Source: Chitinophagales bacterium
GTDB taxonomy: Bacteria > Bacteroidota > Bacteroidia > Chitinophagales > LD1
DNA length: 64,000 nucleotides
Direction of reading: 5' to 3'
NCBI GenBank assembly: GCA_019638515.1
Contig: JAHBTS010000005.1
Coordinates: 1-64,000, forward strand
Shown here: positions 45,101-54,100 of the stretch, piece by piece
How the letters are laid out: every line of letters begins with the position of its first letter
Position numbering within the stretch: position 1 is the stretch's first letter
Position numbers and translations under genes: made by a program
Notes under the pieces: model-generated
Seen by the model: only the letters and a program-made list of their open reading frames with translations
Databases searched by the model: none
Told to the model about the DNA's origin: nothing

Positions 45101-45714
45101 AGGGTTTTTAAGTTGTTTTCAATTTCAAAAAGTAGGTCTTTTACGCGCTCTAAATCGGCATCGGTACTTTTTAGTTTTTCTATGGTTTCTTTTTTGCGCT
45201 TTTTGTATTTAGAAACGCCTGCTGCTTGTTCAAAGAGTTTTCTGCGGCTGTTGTCGCGGTCGTTCAAAATTTCATCTACCATTCCGAGTTCAATAATGGC
45301 ATAGGAGTCGCTGCTTACGCCTGTGTCCATAAACAGTCCGGTAATGTCTTTTAAGCGGCAGGGGACATCGTTTAAGCGGTATTCGCTTTCTCCATCGCGA
45401 AATAGTTTGCGGGTGATGGTAATGGTTTTGTAATCGCTGCTAACAACGTTTTTGGTGTTTTCGAAGGTGAGGCTTACTTCTGCAAGTCCTGCGGGTTTGC
45501 GCTGGCGTGTGCCATTAAAAATGAGGTTTTCCATTTTTTCTAAGCGGAGCATACTGGTTTTTTGCTCGCCTAATACCCAGCGAATAGAATCTACTACATT
45601 GCTTTTGCCGCAGCCGTTTGGCCCCACAATGCCTGTAATGCGATTGTTGAAGTGAATGGTTGTTTTTTCGGCAAAGCTTTTGAAGCCTTTAATTTCGAGC
45701 GCAGTTAGTTGCAT
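42175..45714 (-). CDS. smc: Chromosome segregation protein SMC
   Basis: An 1179-residue condensin ATPase. The N-terminal head has Walker A GPNGCGKSNVVDSIRW (about 31-46). Two long coiled-coil arms (for example ELSEIRTQHNTLKDTLGNEQ) flank a hinge near residues 500-650 (GFPEAIKFLKKNAKWG). The C-terminal head has the signature LSGGEKTLTATALLFSLYLL and Walker B FCIFDEVDAPLDD. Length is normal for bacterial SMC. Partners ScpA and ScpB are not in the window. Confidence 0.97.
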   Translation of the reverse strand: MQLTALEIKGFKSFAEKTTIHFNNRITGIVGPNGCGKSNVVDSIRWVLGEQKTSMLRLEKMENLIFNGTRQRKPAGLAEVSLTFENTKNVVSSDYKTITITRKLFRDGESEYRLNDVPCRLKDITGLFMDTGVSSDSYAIIELGMVDEILNDRDNSRRKLFEQAAGVSKYKKRKKETIEKLKSTDADLERVKDLLFEIENNLKTLEKQAQKTKKYYELKDEYKNLSLLLAKFSLRDYKFAYKHLEEDKQKQETAKTEIEAAIAKAEAALEKEKLDNIEKEKSLFAIQKQLNELLSGVSDKENERNLLNSQLKYARDKAETAQRSIIEANDQIEKLKLSVEKLQLEKDSENYLLEQKQAEVTTLEKELSEIRTQHNTLKDTLGNEQKLYAEKERQIFELDKKLAVNRSSNESLQRDLFQSEEDVVNKRKELEKLQQELNTLKQEKETAEQKLEQLRAEDEKNKKQLAELEQKVEKKRQELTAETRQLDAKRNEYELTKSLVENMEGFPEAIKFLKKNAKWGKNAPLLSDIIYCSEEHRIAIENFLEPYLSYYVVQNFEEALAAVNLLNDASKGKANFFILDDFEKYQPKQPVLIPGARAATELVELDAKYNKLGAFLLDRVYMLDDSKNFNTADLNTQEQKVVLLTKSGRFVRQDFSLSGGSVGLFEGKKIGRAKNLEKLQKEIATLEDKTRKLHTEVSELQTNVNNLKASPLPKEIDTQRNLVSQLSNRFSASQASIQSLVKFLESADAKSKSITERLELLRNEVSGINEQLTDLRSQQANMKTLLEQTDKNFVELTNKLSEASSRFNQKNIEFHQQQNRVNTIAQELNFKNSQVESLTTQLTRNNQVITECNQQIEASTTKLKAIESELLSGYSNKEGFEKEVADAEKTYYDSRATINDLDAALREENRKKEQINTLLSSINEKFTELKLNLTGLRERLNVEFNVNINDIINEEIESNFSKEELETDVQKMKKRIEGFGEINPMAVEAYDEMKTRYDFIITQRKDLEDAKTSLLNTIKEIEDSAKTQFTDAFDKVRESFIKVFRTLFSEEDQCDLFLVNPEDPLESKIEIIAKPKGKRPTVIDQLSGGEKTLTATALLFSLYLLKPAPFCIFDEVDAPLDDTNIAKFNKIIQEFSKDSQFIIVTHNKSTMSAVDAIYGVTMPEMGVSRVVPVSFSSLN

Positions 45715-45808
45715 ACGGTTTTATGCTTTTAAAAAAATGGAAGGCGAATGTACACTAATCATTTGTGAAAGAGGCTTGAAAAAATAAACACTCTAAAGTG
45801 CTTTTTTC

Positions 45809-45825
45809 TTATTGATAATCAATAA
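45809..45825. promoter_or_regulatory. Fur-box-like 8-1-8 dyad (distal)
   Basis: TTATTGAT-A-ATCAATAA is a perfect dyad containing TGATAATCA, the centre of the classical Fur box. It lies 95 bases before the smc start and 150 before the membrane-protein start, so it could act on either. Confidence 0.4.
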
Positions 45826-45930
45826 ATTGTGTTCTTTTTTTGTGTGTTTATTTTTCTTTTTCACACCTAATTCACATTGCGTGTTTGGGTTAAAAAATAG
45901 ACTGTGTAAAATTATTGTCATTTTTTATTA

Positions 45931-45947
45931 TTTAGAATGATTCTAAA
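45931..45947. promoter_or_regulatory. Fur-family-operator-like 8-1-8 dyad at the promoter
   Basis: TTTAGAAT-G-ATTCTAAA is a perfect dyad. It matches the iron-control-element form TTTAGAA-N3-TTCTAAA described for Irr, a Fur-family regulator of alphaproteobacteria. It lies 3 bases upstream of the -7 box at 45951, where a bound repressor would block the promoter of the 45976 gene. Confidence 0.55.
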
Positions 45948-45950
45948 CAA

Positions 45951-45958
45951 TATATTTG
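45951..45958 (+). promoter_or_regulatory. Putative -7 box of the unknown membrane protein
   Basis: TATATTTG, an exact TAnnTTTG match ending 17 bases before the ATG at 45976, directly adjacent to the 45931-45947 dyad. Confidence 0.5.
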
Positions 45959-45975
45959 CGGCATAATTATTATTC

Positions 45976-46863
45976 ATGAAGTTGAATTCATTTAAAGTTG
46001 GTGTAATTGCATTTTTAATTGTACTGTTTTTAATGCCGTTTGGGCATGCGCTTATGGTACTGAATGAGCGTGTGTTGGTAGAGCATAAGTATTTAGGTGC
46101 ATTTTCTATTGGTGTGTTGGGTTTAATAATGCTTACGGTAGGAATTGTAAAGAATGAGAAGAATGCATTGGCTACCATACTCGGTTTGCTAGGCGGTATT
46201 TTGGTGTGGACCGGGTGGATAGAATTTTCGTTTATGTGGATTGCAGAGAAGCTGGAAATTCCCGGGTTGGTAGAAAACGGAGAAGTGGTTACTAATCCCG
46301 AGTATTTGGTAATGATGTCTTCGCTGGGGCTTTTGCTGGCATTTATACTGTTGTTTTTGTTTACGCAAAATCGCTGCACTTTCTTTAACTGGTTTCAGCA
46401 TGCGTTTAAGTTAAAGAAGCATTTAAAACTTTCGGACGCGCATTTTAAGCCATTGGCAATGATTACGTTTATTGAAACAATTATGCTGCTGTGGACATTC
46501 TATATTGTATTGCTTTTGGTGTACGATAAAGATATTGCCGGAGACGACCATCCTGCAACCTACATTGTGGCATTTGGTTCATTGTTTTGGTCGTTTTACT
46601 TAATGCTGAAACTTATTAAAATTAGCAAGTTAGATTATGCCATCCGATATGCCATTCCTACCGTAATTATATTTTGGAATTTTGTGGAGGTAATTGGGCG
46701 TTGGAATTTGTTTAAAGAAATATGGGTTCATCCATTGGAGCATTGGTTCGAAAACTTGTTGATTCTTGCCATGTTGGTTGGTTTTATAGCCTTCTATTTC
46801 TATGAAAACCGGGCGAAAGAAGCCAAGCGCAAGAAGTTGAAAATGGAGGTTGGCTTAGAGTAG
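45976..46863 (+). CDS. Polytopic membrane protein of unknown function, possibly iron-regulated
   Basis: A 295-residue integral membrane protein with about eight hydrophobic segments (roughly 8-30, 40-58, 65-92, 109-130, 158-183, 193-214, 222-241, 258-277). I do not recognise the family. Single acidic or His residues lie in or at the ends of several helices: His24, Glu83, Glu91, Glu167, Glu238, His252, His256. This is unusual and would suit metal, proton or quinone-linked chemistry (inference). The C-terminus is Lys-rich and probably cytoplasmic. The gene is monocistronic, with a -7 box 17 bases upstream and a Fur-type dyad beside it. Confidence 0.75.
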   Translation: MKLNSFKVGVIAFLIVLFLMPFGHALMVLNERVLVEHKYLGAFSIGVLGLIMLTVGIVKNEKNALATILGLLGGILVWTGWIEFSFMWIAEKLEIPGLVENGEVVTNPEYLVMMSSLGLLLAFILLFLFTQNRCTFFNWFQHAFKLKKHLKLSDAHFKPLAMITFIETIMLLWTFYIVLLLVYDKDIAGDDHPATYIVAFGSLFWSFYLMLKLIKISKLDYAIRYAIPTVIIFWNFVEVIGRWNLFKEIWVHPLEHWFENLLILAMLVGFIAFYFYENRAKEAKRKKLKMEVGLE

Positions 46864-46887
46864 CAACTATTGTTTTCTGAACTTTTT

Positions 46888-49032
46888 TTAATACGCTCCC
46901 AGATATTTTCTTGTAAACCATTCTGCTGAAAAGAGCAGCACCAGTAGTGCAAATATCCATTGTAGGTTAATGGCGTTTTCGGTTAAATAAGAATCGTAAA
47001 TAACTGGCTTTGCGGTATCTAAAGCTAGTATATCGTTGGCGGCAGTTGGCATGGTTTGCAAGGAGTAAGTTTTGCCGTTGTGCTTGGCTGCAAGTTGCAT
47101 CATGAGTTCGTAATCGGCACGGGTGCGCGCTGTTTCTAATTGCAGTGGGCTAATACTTATCTTACCCGATGCGGTAAATTGTTTTCCACCTAAAGAGGTT
47201 TTGGCTGTGTAAGTATAATTGCCAATAGGCAAGTTGCCTGTGTTTAGATTATAGGCGTTTTGTGTGCGTGCAAAGTTAAAGTTGTAGGTATTGCCTTCTG
47301 CATGTTTAAGTGTAAGTGCCACATCGGGCTGGTTTACCGCTTCGTAATTGGAATTAAAAAGCTGTGCATCGAAAGTTACTTGTTCGTTTTCATTAAAAAT
47401 ATTTTTAGGAGTGCTTACTCTAAATGGTCGTTTATCGGCTTTGGTACTAAGCAATTGTACTGTTTTGGTAATAATTTCGTTAGTGGCTTGGTGCGATTTG
47501 TTTTGAAGAAAATCGTAGAGTCGCCAGCGCCAGATTCCTTCTCCCGCAATGCAACCTTGCTTACTTTCACCTTCTTCATTAAAAGCAATGAGCGGGAAAT
47601 CGGTGCTTACATGATTTATTTTTTGAAACAAGAATGCGCTGCTGCCCGCAGTAGATTTAAAGTTGCCGAAGGCAACCGATAATGGTGGTAATTTTGAAAG
47701 GGCTTCGGTGGTGGAGCTTTGTAAGGTAAAGAGCGAAAATGCTGTATTGAAGTTAGCCGTTACTTCATTTAACTTGTTTCCCGAGGCATTTACATCTATT
47801 ACGGTTTGCCATTGTTTTAAATCGTTGTATGCTGTTTGGCTTCCTAGAATAAACAATATAGGCTTGTGCAGCTCTTTGGCTTTAGCAAACAAATTGCTGG
47901 CTCTATTTTTTACCGATGGCAATTGGTATGCAATAATTAAACTGTAGCCGTTTAGCGGCTCTGCGAAATCGCTTGCGGCAACAGCTTTTACCGAAAAAGA
48001 TTTGTTGGTTTCAATAGCGGTTTTTAATGCTGCCACATCGGGATGAGGTGAATTAAACACAAGCAGTACTTGCTCTTTATTTTCTAATACCTCAATAAAA
48101 ATATCGCGCACATTGTTGCGGTAAGTAACTTCACCATCTAAGTGCGAAAGCGAAACACGATAGCGCACTACTCCGGCTTTGGAAGCAGGAAGCAATACAT
48201 CAAAAGTTTGGAAATTTTGCTGCGAACCCAGCGTTACAATTTTATTGTACCTAAGTATGGCACTTGCCGAGTCTTGAATTTCTTCTATTTTAAGTTCGGT
48301 AGTTTTTCCTTGTAGGTTGGTAGCTTCGGTGCTAATTTTTAGTGGAATTTGCTCTGTAATATTGGCTGTTTTGTTGTGGAGTACTTCTGCCAGTTTTAAA
48401 TCGCGTTGTAATGTAGTATCGCCTAAGGCAACCGTAAAAATATTGGCGTTAAAATCTTGTGTGGTGTAGATAGGATTTTCGCCTTGGTTGTAAATACCAT
48501 CGCTTACAAGCATTACTGCTCCTAAGTTTCGGTTTAGGAAGCGCTCTTGTATTTCGGTGAGTGCGCTCGATATGTTGGTTGTTTTTCCGTTGTATGCAAA
48601 GTTGTTGTTTTCAGAAATGGTGCTGTTGAAATTGTAGTGCAGCACTTCGTATTTTTCAGATAACTTTTTGCTAATTGAATTTAACTGAGATTGCAATAAT
48701 GCGGAATCGCCTTTAGCAAAGCTGTTGCTAACAGATTCTGAGTTGTCGTTTAGTAAAACAACAATTGGTTTTTGCGTTTTCGAGAACCTCATTTTTAAGA
48801 AAGGTCCCATGAGCAAAATGGCAATAATGCTAACGGCTGCAAAACGAAACAGTGCCATTGCTACTATCGCAGCCTGCTTTTTTTGGGCAGCAGCCGCAAT
48901 CTTCTTTTCTTTAAAATATAACAAAGCAGCATAGCCGGCTCCCAGCAATAAACATAGTGGCAACCAATACCATGCAGCTTCAAAATATATTCCTGTGTTC
49001 AATACTTTTTTTTGAGGGAGCGTAAATAGCAA
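46888..49032 (-). CDS. VWA-domain membrane protein
   Basis: A 714-residue protein: two N-terminal membrane helices (about 22-40 and 54-78), a von Willebrand A-type domain with the metal-site motif DNSES (96-100) and the later VSDG (176-179), long beta-rich regions (FRVSTPKNIFNENEQVTFDAQLF), and one C-terminal helix (WIFALLVLLFSAEWF). The layout resembles Bacteroidota membrane proteins related to the Bat aerotolerance group, but no BatA-E neighbours exist here. The only starts near the conserved N-terminus are TTG codons (49032, or 49002 giving MNTGIYFEAAWYW); there is no ATG until residue 59. It is transcribed alone. Confidence 0.72.
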   Translation of the reverse strand: MLFTLPQKKVLNTGIYFEAAWYWLPLCLLLGAGYAALLYFKEKKIAAAAQKKQAAIVAMALFRFAAVSIIAILLMGPFLKMRFSKTQKPIVVLLNDNSESVSNSFAKGDSALLQSQLNSISKKLSEKYEVLHYNFNSTISENNNFAYNGKTTNISSALTEIQERFLNRNLGAVMLVSDGIYNQGENPIYTTQDFNANIFTVALGDTTLQRDLKLAEVLHNKTANITEQIPLKISTEATNLQGKTTELKIEEIQDSASAILRYNKIVTLGSQQNFQTFDVLLPASKAGVVRYRVSLSHLDGEVTYRNNVRDIFIEVLENKEQVLLVFNSPHPDVAALKTAIETNKSFSVKAVAASDFAEPLNGYSLIIAYQLPSVKNRASNLFAKAKELHKPILFILGSQTAYNDLKQWQTVIDVNASGNKLNEVTANFNTAFSLFTLQSSTTEALSKLPPLSVAFGNFKSTAGSSAFLFQKINHVSTDFPLIAFNEEGESKQGCIAGEGIWRWRLYDFLQNKSHQATNEIITKTVQLLSTKADKRPFRVSTPKNIFNENEQVTFDAQLFNSNYEAVNQPDVALTLKHAEGNTYNFNFARTQNAYNLNTGNLPIGNYTYTAKTSLGGKQFTASGKISISPLQLETARTRADYELMMQLAAKHNGKTYSLQTMPTAANDILALDTAKPVIYDSYLTENAINLQWIFALLVLLFSAEWFTRKYLGAY

Positions 49033-49245
49033 ATAGTGCTACAAGATACAAACTGAACTTTATGCAGGTTGTTTGTTTTTTTTATTGTGTAGCTTTAGCA
49101 ATGCAAGAAGCGTTATGAAAATACTAAGCCGGAGTTGAATTGAATTTTGAGTTGTAGTTATTATAGGAGGAAAATTATCAAGAAGCGCCAGGCATTAGGC
49201 TCTTTTTTCAAATTAAGAAACTATTATTGCATAAAACATTAGGGC

Positions 49246-50061
49246 ATGAGTGTTCATAAAGAAATTAAGCGAATTACCACCAATACATTGCATGAGTTTA
49301 AGCACGAAGGCGTTAAAATTTCAATGCTTACAGCTTATGATTTTAGTATGGCACGCATTATTGATGCTGCCGGAATAGATGTGATTTTAGTAGGCGATTC
49401 TGCAAGTAATGTAATGGCCGGACACGAAACTACATTGCCTATTACGCTGGATCAAATGATATACCATGCTGCTAGCGTGGTGCGTGGTGTGAAACGTGCA
49501 TTGGTAGTGGTAGATTTACCATTTGGGTATTACCAAGGCAATTCGCGTTTGGCATTGGAAAGCGCCATTAGAATTATGAAAGAGGCAGGAGCACATGCCG
49601 TGAAGTTAGAAGGTGGTGCTGAAATTCGCGAGAGCGTGGAGCGTATTCTTACTGCCGGTATTCCTGTAATGGGGCATTTGGGATTAACACCGCAAAGTAT
49701 CTACAAATTTGGTACTTATACTGTGCGGGCTAAAGAAGAAGCAGAAGCAAAAAAGTTGTTGGAAGATGCTTACCTCTTGGATAAAATTGGCTGCTTTGCT
49801 TTAGTGTTGGAAAAAATTCCTGCTGCCTTGGCGCAGAAAGTTTCTAAGAGTATTTCTATTCCAACTATTGGCATTGGCGCAGGAAACGGTACCGATGGAC
49901 AAGTATTGGTAAGCCACGATTTGTTGGGAATTACACAGGAATTTAAACCTCGTTTTTTAAGGCGCTACCTTAATTTATTTGACGAAATAAAAGAAGCCGT
50001 GGAGCATTATGTAGAAGATGTGAAACGTGGCGATTTTCCTAACGAAAACGAACAATACTAA
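49246..50061 (+). CDS. panB: 3-methyl-2-oxobutanoate hydroxymethyltransferase
   Basis: A 271-residue TIM-barrel enzyme that makes ketopantoate from 2-oxoisovalerate and methylene-tetrahydrofolate, the first committed step of pantothenate/CoA synthesis. Motifs: [26 protein letters not shown] (metal-binding Asp), [35 protein letters not shown] and [18 protein letters not shown]. It stands alone; panC and panD are not nearby. A bidirectional terminator follows. Confidence 0.96.
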   Translation: MSVHKEIKRITTNTLHEFKHEGVKISMLTAYDFSMARIIDAAGIDVILVGDSASNVMAGHETTLPITLDQMIYHAASVVRGVKRALVVVDLPFGYYQGNSRLALESAIRIMKEAGAHAVKLEGGAEIRESVERILTAGIPVMGHLGLTPQSIYKFGTYTVRAKEEAEAKKLLEDAYLLDKIGCFALVLEKIPAALAQKVSKSISIPTIGIGAGNGTDGQVLVSHDLLGITQEFKPRFLRRYLNLFDEIKEAVEHYVEDVKRGDFPNENEQY

Positions 50062-50091
50062 TTGCAGTTCCATAACATGATATAGCACAAT

Positions 50092-50128
50092 AAAAAAAGA
50101 GATTGGTTTGCGCCAATCTCTTTTTTTA
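50092..50128. terminator. Bidirectional rho-independent terminator
   Basis: Perfect arms AAAAAGAGATTGG and CCAATCTCTTTTT with a six-base loop and T runs in both directions; it ends panB (+) and the porW-asparaginase-lipoprotein unit (-). Confidence 0.9.
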
Positions 50129-50221
50129 TTGATAGAGTATAAACTTTTCCGAAAACGGATGGTGAAATTTGAACTCGTTTCGCACGGTGTTTATATGCGA
50201 AATGAAGTTATTGTTATTCAA
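50126..50221 (-). other. Possible 31-residue ORF after the lipoprotein gene
   Basis: A TTG-initiated frame overlaps the lipoprotein's last codons and stops exactly at the shared terminator. Its translation (SHINTVRNEFKFHHPFSEKF in the middle) looks protein-like but may be chance or the tail of a lost gene. Confidence 0.15.
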
Positions 50222-50594
50222 TAAATTTATATTCTTCGTTGCCCTTGGTAAGTGTCATTGTTTTGTCGGCAATGGCTTTGATGTTAAACATGCGTACATT
50301 GTTAGATGCATCTACCAATTGTAAATCTTTATTGCTGTTAATGAGTTGCCATTGTCCGGTAGTTTGCTGGTAAACTTGTCCGTTTAGGTTATATGACTCA
50401 ATAAACGTATTAGACTCTTGAATTTCGAGGCGGTAGTCTTGTTTTTCGGCTTTAAAGCTGTTGGTTTCGTCTTTGTTGTCTTTAATGTAGCTGTTTACTT
50501 TGTAAGTGCCTTTTAATTGCTTAATCAATTGGTCTTTAGTGCAAGAGGTTGCCAAAAGTAAAAGGGCGATAATGCCGAAGAAAAGTTTGTTCAT
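50214..50594 (-). CDS. Small lipoprotein, lipocalin-like pattern
   Basis: A 126-residue protein with a lipobox (LLLATSC, Cys18) followed by KQLKGTYKVNSYIKD and beta strands (YRLEIQESNTFIESYNL, GQWQLINSNKDLQLVD). This is the pattern of small lipocalin-like or DUF-type lipoproteins of Bacteroidota; ligand and role are unknown. It lies 12 bases downstream of the asparaginase-like gene and is last in the porW unit, before a bidirectional terminator. Confidence 0.72.
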   Translation of the reverse strand: MNKLFFGIIALLLLATSCTKDQLIKQLKGTYKVNSYIKDNKDETNSFKAEKQDYRLEIQESNTFIESYNLNGQVYQQTTGQWQLINSNKDLQLVDASNNVRMFNIKAIADKTMTLTKGNEEYKFIE

Positions 50595-50606
50595 GTTTGT
50601 TATGTT

Positions 50607-51107
50607 TTATGCTTTGTTGTTTAAAGTTTCCTCAAAAATACCCGAACTTCTGTTTTTTCTAACATTGTTCCATAAAAAATATTTTCCTTGCATGGCAACA
50701 TACACTCCGTGTGGTAGTGTTTGAGCAAATGCTAATGCGCTTCCAAGATTAAAAAGTCCATCACTACTTCCAAATTTAATTGGAATAAATGCGCCTGTAA
50801 GCACAATTGTTTTGGGTAAATTGGCTTGCCCTAAAACTTGTGCCGTAATTTCCATTGTATCTGTGCCGTGTGTAATTACAATTTGTTCTTGCTCGCTCTT
50901 TTTACAAAAGTTGAGGATAGTTTCGCGATCTTCACTATTCATGTCGAGGCTGTCTATCATCATGAGGGTTCTTATTTCAATATCCATACGGCAGCGCCCC
51001 AGTTGCAGCAATTCCGGCAAATGCGTATTTTGAAAATACAACTTGCCGTTTATTTCATCATATTCTTTATCGAAAGTGCCTCCGGTTACTAAAATCTTTA
51101 TTGCCAT
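50607..51107 (-). CDS. One-domain asparaginase-like protein
   Basis: A 166-residue protein equal to only the N-terminal domain of type I/II L-asparaginases. It keeps both catalytic threonine motifs, LVTGGTFD (Thr in TGGTF) and VITHGTDTMEITAQ, plus KTIVLTGAFIPIKF, but ends at DGLFNLGSALAFAQTLPHGVYVA without the C-terminal domain that completes the active site of classical dimers. Standalone versions exist in several bacteria, so this is probably a real short family rather than a truncation; activity is unproven. It lies 9 bases after porW/sprE. Confidence 0.82.
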   Translation of the reverse strand: MAIKILVTGGTFDKEYDEINGKLYFQNTHLPELLQLGRCRMDIEIRTLMMIDSLDMNSEDRETILNFCKKSEQEQIVITHGTDTMEITAQVLGQANLPKTIVLTGAFIPIKFGSSDGLFNLGSALAFAQTLPHGVYVAMQGKYFLWNNVRKNRSSGIFEETLNNKA

Positions 51108-51116
51108 TGGAATTGC

Positions 51117-54100
51117 TTATTGTTCGTACTTCCACAAATAGAACTGTTCGTAAACATCGCTCTTTTTTTCGGTGAGCAATTTAGAGAAGTTTTCAAATGA
51201 GATTGATGCCAAGTAATATTTTGCAGGATCTATATCTTTCATTAAACTTTGTTGTGCAGCAAAGGCAGCAGTGTATTCGGCAGCGCTAGTTTTATTCTTA
51301 AACTGGCGGATGGTGATGAGTTTGTTTTTTTCATCTAAAAGAACCGACTTGGCTGTAAGGCGTAACGTGGCAAATGTTTCGGCATTGAACTTGTTGATGG
51401 CGGCAACAGCGGCCATAATTTGGGTTTGTGTTACAGATGGGTCTTTAAAGAAAAGCATTACTAGATGTGGAGCGTCTGCATTAAACACAAAATTGGAAAT
51501 TACGGTATCTATTTTAGGTTTAGTGGTAGGAGGTGTAGGTGCTATGGTAGTTGCTTGCGCAGGTTTGCTACTGTCTTTGGGAGTAGTGGTTGGTGTGGTT
51601 TGTTTTATTGCCGGTGCAGTAGTATTTGTTTTTGATGTGGTATCGCTTTGGGTAATTGTAGTAGGTGTGGTAATAGCAGTGTTTGCGTTGGTGGCTGCCG
51701 AAGATGTGCTTGCAGTATCTGCCGGAGGCGGATTTTTGCTGAGGTCTATCATAGGCAAGCCGGAATTATTGAGCGATTCAAGCAGGCCTTCTGCTGTTTT
51801 CTTTACATCGGCATCGGTGGTATTGGCAATAAGTTTATTGAGTGCTTGAACGTAGTCTTCCAAACGATTTTGTTTAGCAAGAATAAGCACGTTTAATAAC
51901 TCAAATTTAGGACGCAATGGGTTGGGGTTAAACTTTACATTGCTGAGTTGTATTTTTTCTGAAGCGGAAGCTAATGCGCCCGATAAAAAATCGTTGTAGG
52001 CTCCGGCATAGTAAGTGTCTATTTCGTTTTGGCGTTGTGTTTCTTCTGCCATAAAATTGGCATTGCGCAAAAGTGCTGCAATTTTGCTTTGCGGAAATTC
52101 TGAAAGTATCTTGTTTTTATACTCTTCGGCTTTGGTTAGGTTGCTTAAATAGTCTTTGCAGAGTAGATAGCAGTAATAGTAATCTTCTAATAAAAATTGA
52201 TGTTTAGGAATGCGGGTGTTTAGTTCTTCGAATGTGCGGAGCGATTTTCTGTAGTTTTGCAAATCGTCTTTGTAGATTATTGCTACGTTGTAATAAGCTA
52301 ATGCCAAGCGGGTTTCAGATTTTTTCATGGCTTCTTCGGTGAGCGGAATGCCTTGTAGTATTTTCTCTTCATCGGTGAGTGGAAGCCCGTCTTTGTTTAA
52401 CTCTGTTTTTTTATTGTTGGCAGTAGTGTCTTTAGTTTCGCTGGCTGCGGCAGTAGTTTCATCGTTTGTGGAACTGCTGCTCTTATCTTTTCTGCGCCAG
52501 TTTTCTTCGTATTTTCTGCTACCCCATTTTTTTATAAAATCGGTATAGCCTTGTGCACGCACAGTTGAATTATAGAAATACCATGTGCTGCCACTGGCTG
52601 TGGAATTGGTGTTTTGGTTGGTATTGTTTAGGGGATTGGTTTTGTCGAAATTACTGGTAGGGTTGTTTTTTTCGTCTTGCTTTTTTTGCTCTTCGGCTTC
52701 GCGTTGTGCAATAATTTTTTGTGCAAATCGGGTGCGCTCGCTTTCGCTCATGCGGGCAATTTTTTGGAGGCTGTCTTCTTCGTGAATTACGCTCAAATTT
52801 TCAACCAACCTTGTAAGCATTTTGTTTTTAAATTCTGTTTGAGTGTAGCGTTTATCGTCTTTACTCATGGCTTGCAAGCAACTGTCGTAGTTGTATTTTG
52901 CAGCGGCATACTGCTCTTCTGCAAAGTCAATTTCTGCCAATCTTAAGAAGGTTTGTGCCAGTTGTTCTTTGTTGCTGGTGTTGGCCGTTACTGATTTTCT
53001 AAAATATTTTCTTGCTGAAATTTTATCGCTTTCCGAAAGACTTATTTCTCCTAGTTCGTAATAGATTTGATCTAAATACTCTTTGTTCTTTCCATCGCGG
53101 CTCATTTTTAGCAATAGCGATTTTATTTCGCTGCTGCCGCCTCCGCTTCTTCGTCCTAAGTTAGCGCGTTTAATTTTTGCATAAAACTCCATGTCGTACG
53201 AAGGGCGGGCTTTCAATACGGCTTTATAGCCTTTTGCAGCAGCAGCATAGTTGCCAAGGGCTTCGTTGCATTGTGCTAAAACAAAGGTAGGGCGTGTGCG
53301 GGCACGTGGTTTCTTTTTTAATTTTTCGAGTGCTTTTTCGAGTGGCTCTATGGCACCGTTGTAGTTTTGTTGTTTTACATACAAATCTGCTTCGGCAAGC
53401 AATAGAGGCAAATCGTAATCTTGGTAAAATTTATTGTCGCTTTTAGCGTATGCCACTACAGCTTCGGCATCAGAAAATTGCTTGGCTGCAGTAAGTGCTT
53501 TTACGAGCCACACTATAGATTCGCTGCGTGCAGGGTCGTGAATTTCGAGCTTGCGTTTGGGTCTGTTATCTTGAGCCTTTAATACTTTGGAGCCATCTTT
53601 GTTTTTTATTTCCTTGTAAACAGGTTTGTTGGGATCTTTCTTGGGCTTTTTCTTCTTCACAACATCGCTGTATTTCTTTCCTCTATCTTTTTGAATGGTA
53701 ATATAATCTACACCGTCTTTGTATTTGGTTGAAATATAACGGAAGGTTTGTGCTGCCTTTTCGTAATCGCCTTTCAGGTAGTAAGATTTTCCTATTAAAA
53801 TAAAATGGTCATCGCTCCAGTTTGAATATGGATGTGCTTGTATGGCTCCGGTGCTGCGTTTTACAATATCATCGCAATCGCTGCTAAAGGCGGCCGTTTC
53901 TTTTGCATTGGTATAGGAGAATACGGGAATTACTTCGCGGTAATCGTCTTTATGGTTGGCATCAATGTTTTTAATGGTGGCTTTCCATTTTTCAATTGCA
54001 TTGTGGTAAGCATTGTAGCGCGAGGTAATATCGTGGTATGCTTGCTTATGAATAGGCGCATGATTGGTGGTTGAACACGATTGTGCCCAAATAGCCAACA

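Noticed and set aside
49165-49236. AGGAGG followed by a 22-codon frame from ATT, upstream of panB
   Set aside because: A perfect Shine-Dalgarno is unusual here, but there is no standard start codon and the peptide resembles nothing known; probably chance.
51271-51849. 192-codon open frame on the plus strand
   Set aside because: It is the antisense of the Thr/Pro/Ala-rich linker of the PorW/SprE-like gene; repetitive codon use keeps the opposite frame open.
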